Shown here in pieces: positions 63,673 through 64,000 of a stretch of 64,000 bases of DNA; the stretch's first letter is position 1; each line of letters begins with the position of its first letter. The notes beneath the pieces are model-generated. The model did no database searches. It was not told the origin of the DNA and was given only the letters and a program-made list of their open reading frames with translations. This DNA is from Candidatus Heimdallarchaeota archaeon LC_2 (lineage in GTDB: Archaea; Asgardarchaeota; Heimdallarchaeia; Heimdallarchaeales; Kariarchaeaceae). The position numbers and the translations under genes were made by a program. The DNA is taken from NCBI GenBank assembly GCA_001940725.1, contig MDVR01000024.1:30810-94809 (forward strand). Reading direction: 5' to 3'.

Positions 63673-64000
63673 ATGGCAAAAAAAGGTGTTATCACTTCAG
63701 TTACAGTTCCTATAAATTATTCTATAGTAGGAAAGTACGAACTGAGAAGACTAACACAAATTGTCAAGAGAGATTCTCATGTAATCGATAAATATCTAGG
63801 AATTATTCAATATCATCAAAAATTTCTGTTACAATTCAAAAAAGGTGAGTATTCTGGAAAATTGGATGAATTAACACTTTCAACGCGCCATGGTAGAAGA
63901 CCTCAGCATGATTTGAAAAGTAAATTTCCAAGGATTTCTCATAACGAATTGCTGGAATGTAGAGATGGTGCTTTAGGTTTATTCAAAAGTTATCTTGAAC
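63673..64000 (+). CDS. TnpB-like (IS605 OrfB) protein, 5' part only
   Basis: The frame from ATG 63673 stays open to the end of the window (109 codons). It begins MAKKGVITSVTVPINYS and continues to RRPQHDLKSKFPRISHNELL and ECRDGALGLFKSYLE. The DLK-x-FPRIS-x-NEL-x-ECRD segment is characteristic of archaeal TnpB-family proteins, RNA-guided nucleases carried by IS605-like elements and related to Cas12. The RuvC and zinc-finger parts would lie beyond the window, so activity cannot be judged. No TnpA gene is seen upstream. Confidence 0.65.
   Translation, partial: MAKKGVITSVTVPINYSIVGKYELRRLTQIVKRDSHVIDKYLGIIQYHQKFLLQFKKGEYSGKLDELTLSTRHGRRPQHDLKSKFPRISHNELLECRDGALGLFKSYLE

Noticed and set aside
1..64000. 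CRISPR array or rRNA genes
   Set aside because: No regularly spaced repeats and no conserved rRNA segments were found on reading through; the only clear repeats are the two-copy ones near 63.5 kb and the insertion ends.

Overview
This 64 kb window is AT-rich and almost certainly from an Asgard archaeon, most likely a Heimdallarchaeia-type lineage. The archaeal markers are a PCNA clamp, a GINS subunit, transcription factors TFS and TFE-alpha, ribosomal protein eS27, ABCE1, an archaeal-type triosephosphate isomerase, TrmB/Lrp-style regulators and intron-containing tRNA genes. The Asgard-specific signals are two adjacent ESCRT-III paralogues, a Rab/Ras-like small GTPase in a cluster with a Roadblock protein, and a RING-like zinc protein. 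The lineage assignment is inference from gene content.

Layout. 1-6.3 kb: a giant polytopic membrane protein, truncated by the window start, overlapping a HEAT-like/RING-like zinc protein. 6.5-12.8 kb: small unknowns, a multi-TM sensor-like protein, a membrane-anchored winged helix, a GAF protein and a receiver-plus-PPDK_N fusion. 12.9-24.2 kb: a K+ channel with RCK domains, an SDR/QueA-like gene pair, an orphan HicB-like protein, an SRAP protein with a damaged start, an alpha/beta hydrolase, MscS, a beta-propeller, a flavoprotein gene broken by a 506-bp insertion, and a tandem pair of small membrane paralogues. 24.3-27.9 kb: a minus-strand run of Roadblock, KaiC-like, coiled-coil/winged-helix, TIM and Rab-like GTPase. 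28.3-30 kb: PhoU-like plus Pit phosphate transport. 30.5-40.4 kb: ABCE1, a TrmB/coiled-coil protein, a duplicated winged-helix regulator, Pol IV, a HEAT protein and a cation exchanger. 40.6-47.3 kb: tRNA-Phe, an HxlR regulator diverging from an SRPBCC gene broken by a 471-bp insertion, GNAT, tRNA-Glu with two introns, and a heterodimeric ABC exporter. 47.3-51.4 kb: SnoaL-like, GNAT, VIT/VWA surface protein and YCII. 51.5-58.5 kb: an information-processing and ESCRT block (OB-fold protein, tRNA-CAT, TFS, PCNA, GINS, eS27, a thioredoxin-V4R-V4R protein, TFE, ESCRT-IIIB and ESCRT-IIIA). 58.5-64 kb: an accessory end with a 1375-residue unknown protein carrying RecB/Cas4-like nuclease motifs and a P-loop-like motif, direct repeats, and the start of a TnpB-like gene.

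Main points for a second look. (1) Two decayed insertions, each flanked by CATG, split two otherwise intact genes. Their interiors encode related transposase N-terminal remnants (shared KAGS and KG-x-P motifs), so they appear to be relics of one undescribed IS family. (2) The 1375-residue nuclease/NTPase-like protein beside a TnpB-like gene is the best candidate for an undescribed system. (3) The giant membrane protein overlapping a RING-like gene, and the Roadblock/KaiC-like/GTPase operon, are candidate Asgard-specific signalling modules. No CRISPR array or rRNA was seen. All homology calls are by eye from motifs; no database search was run.
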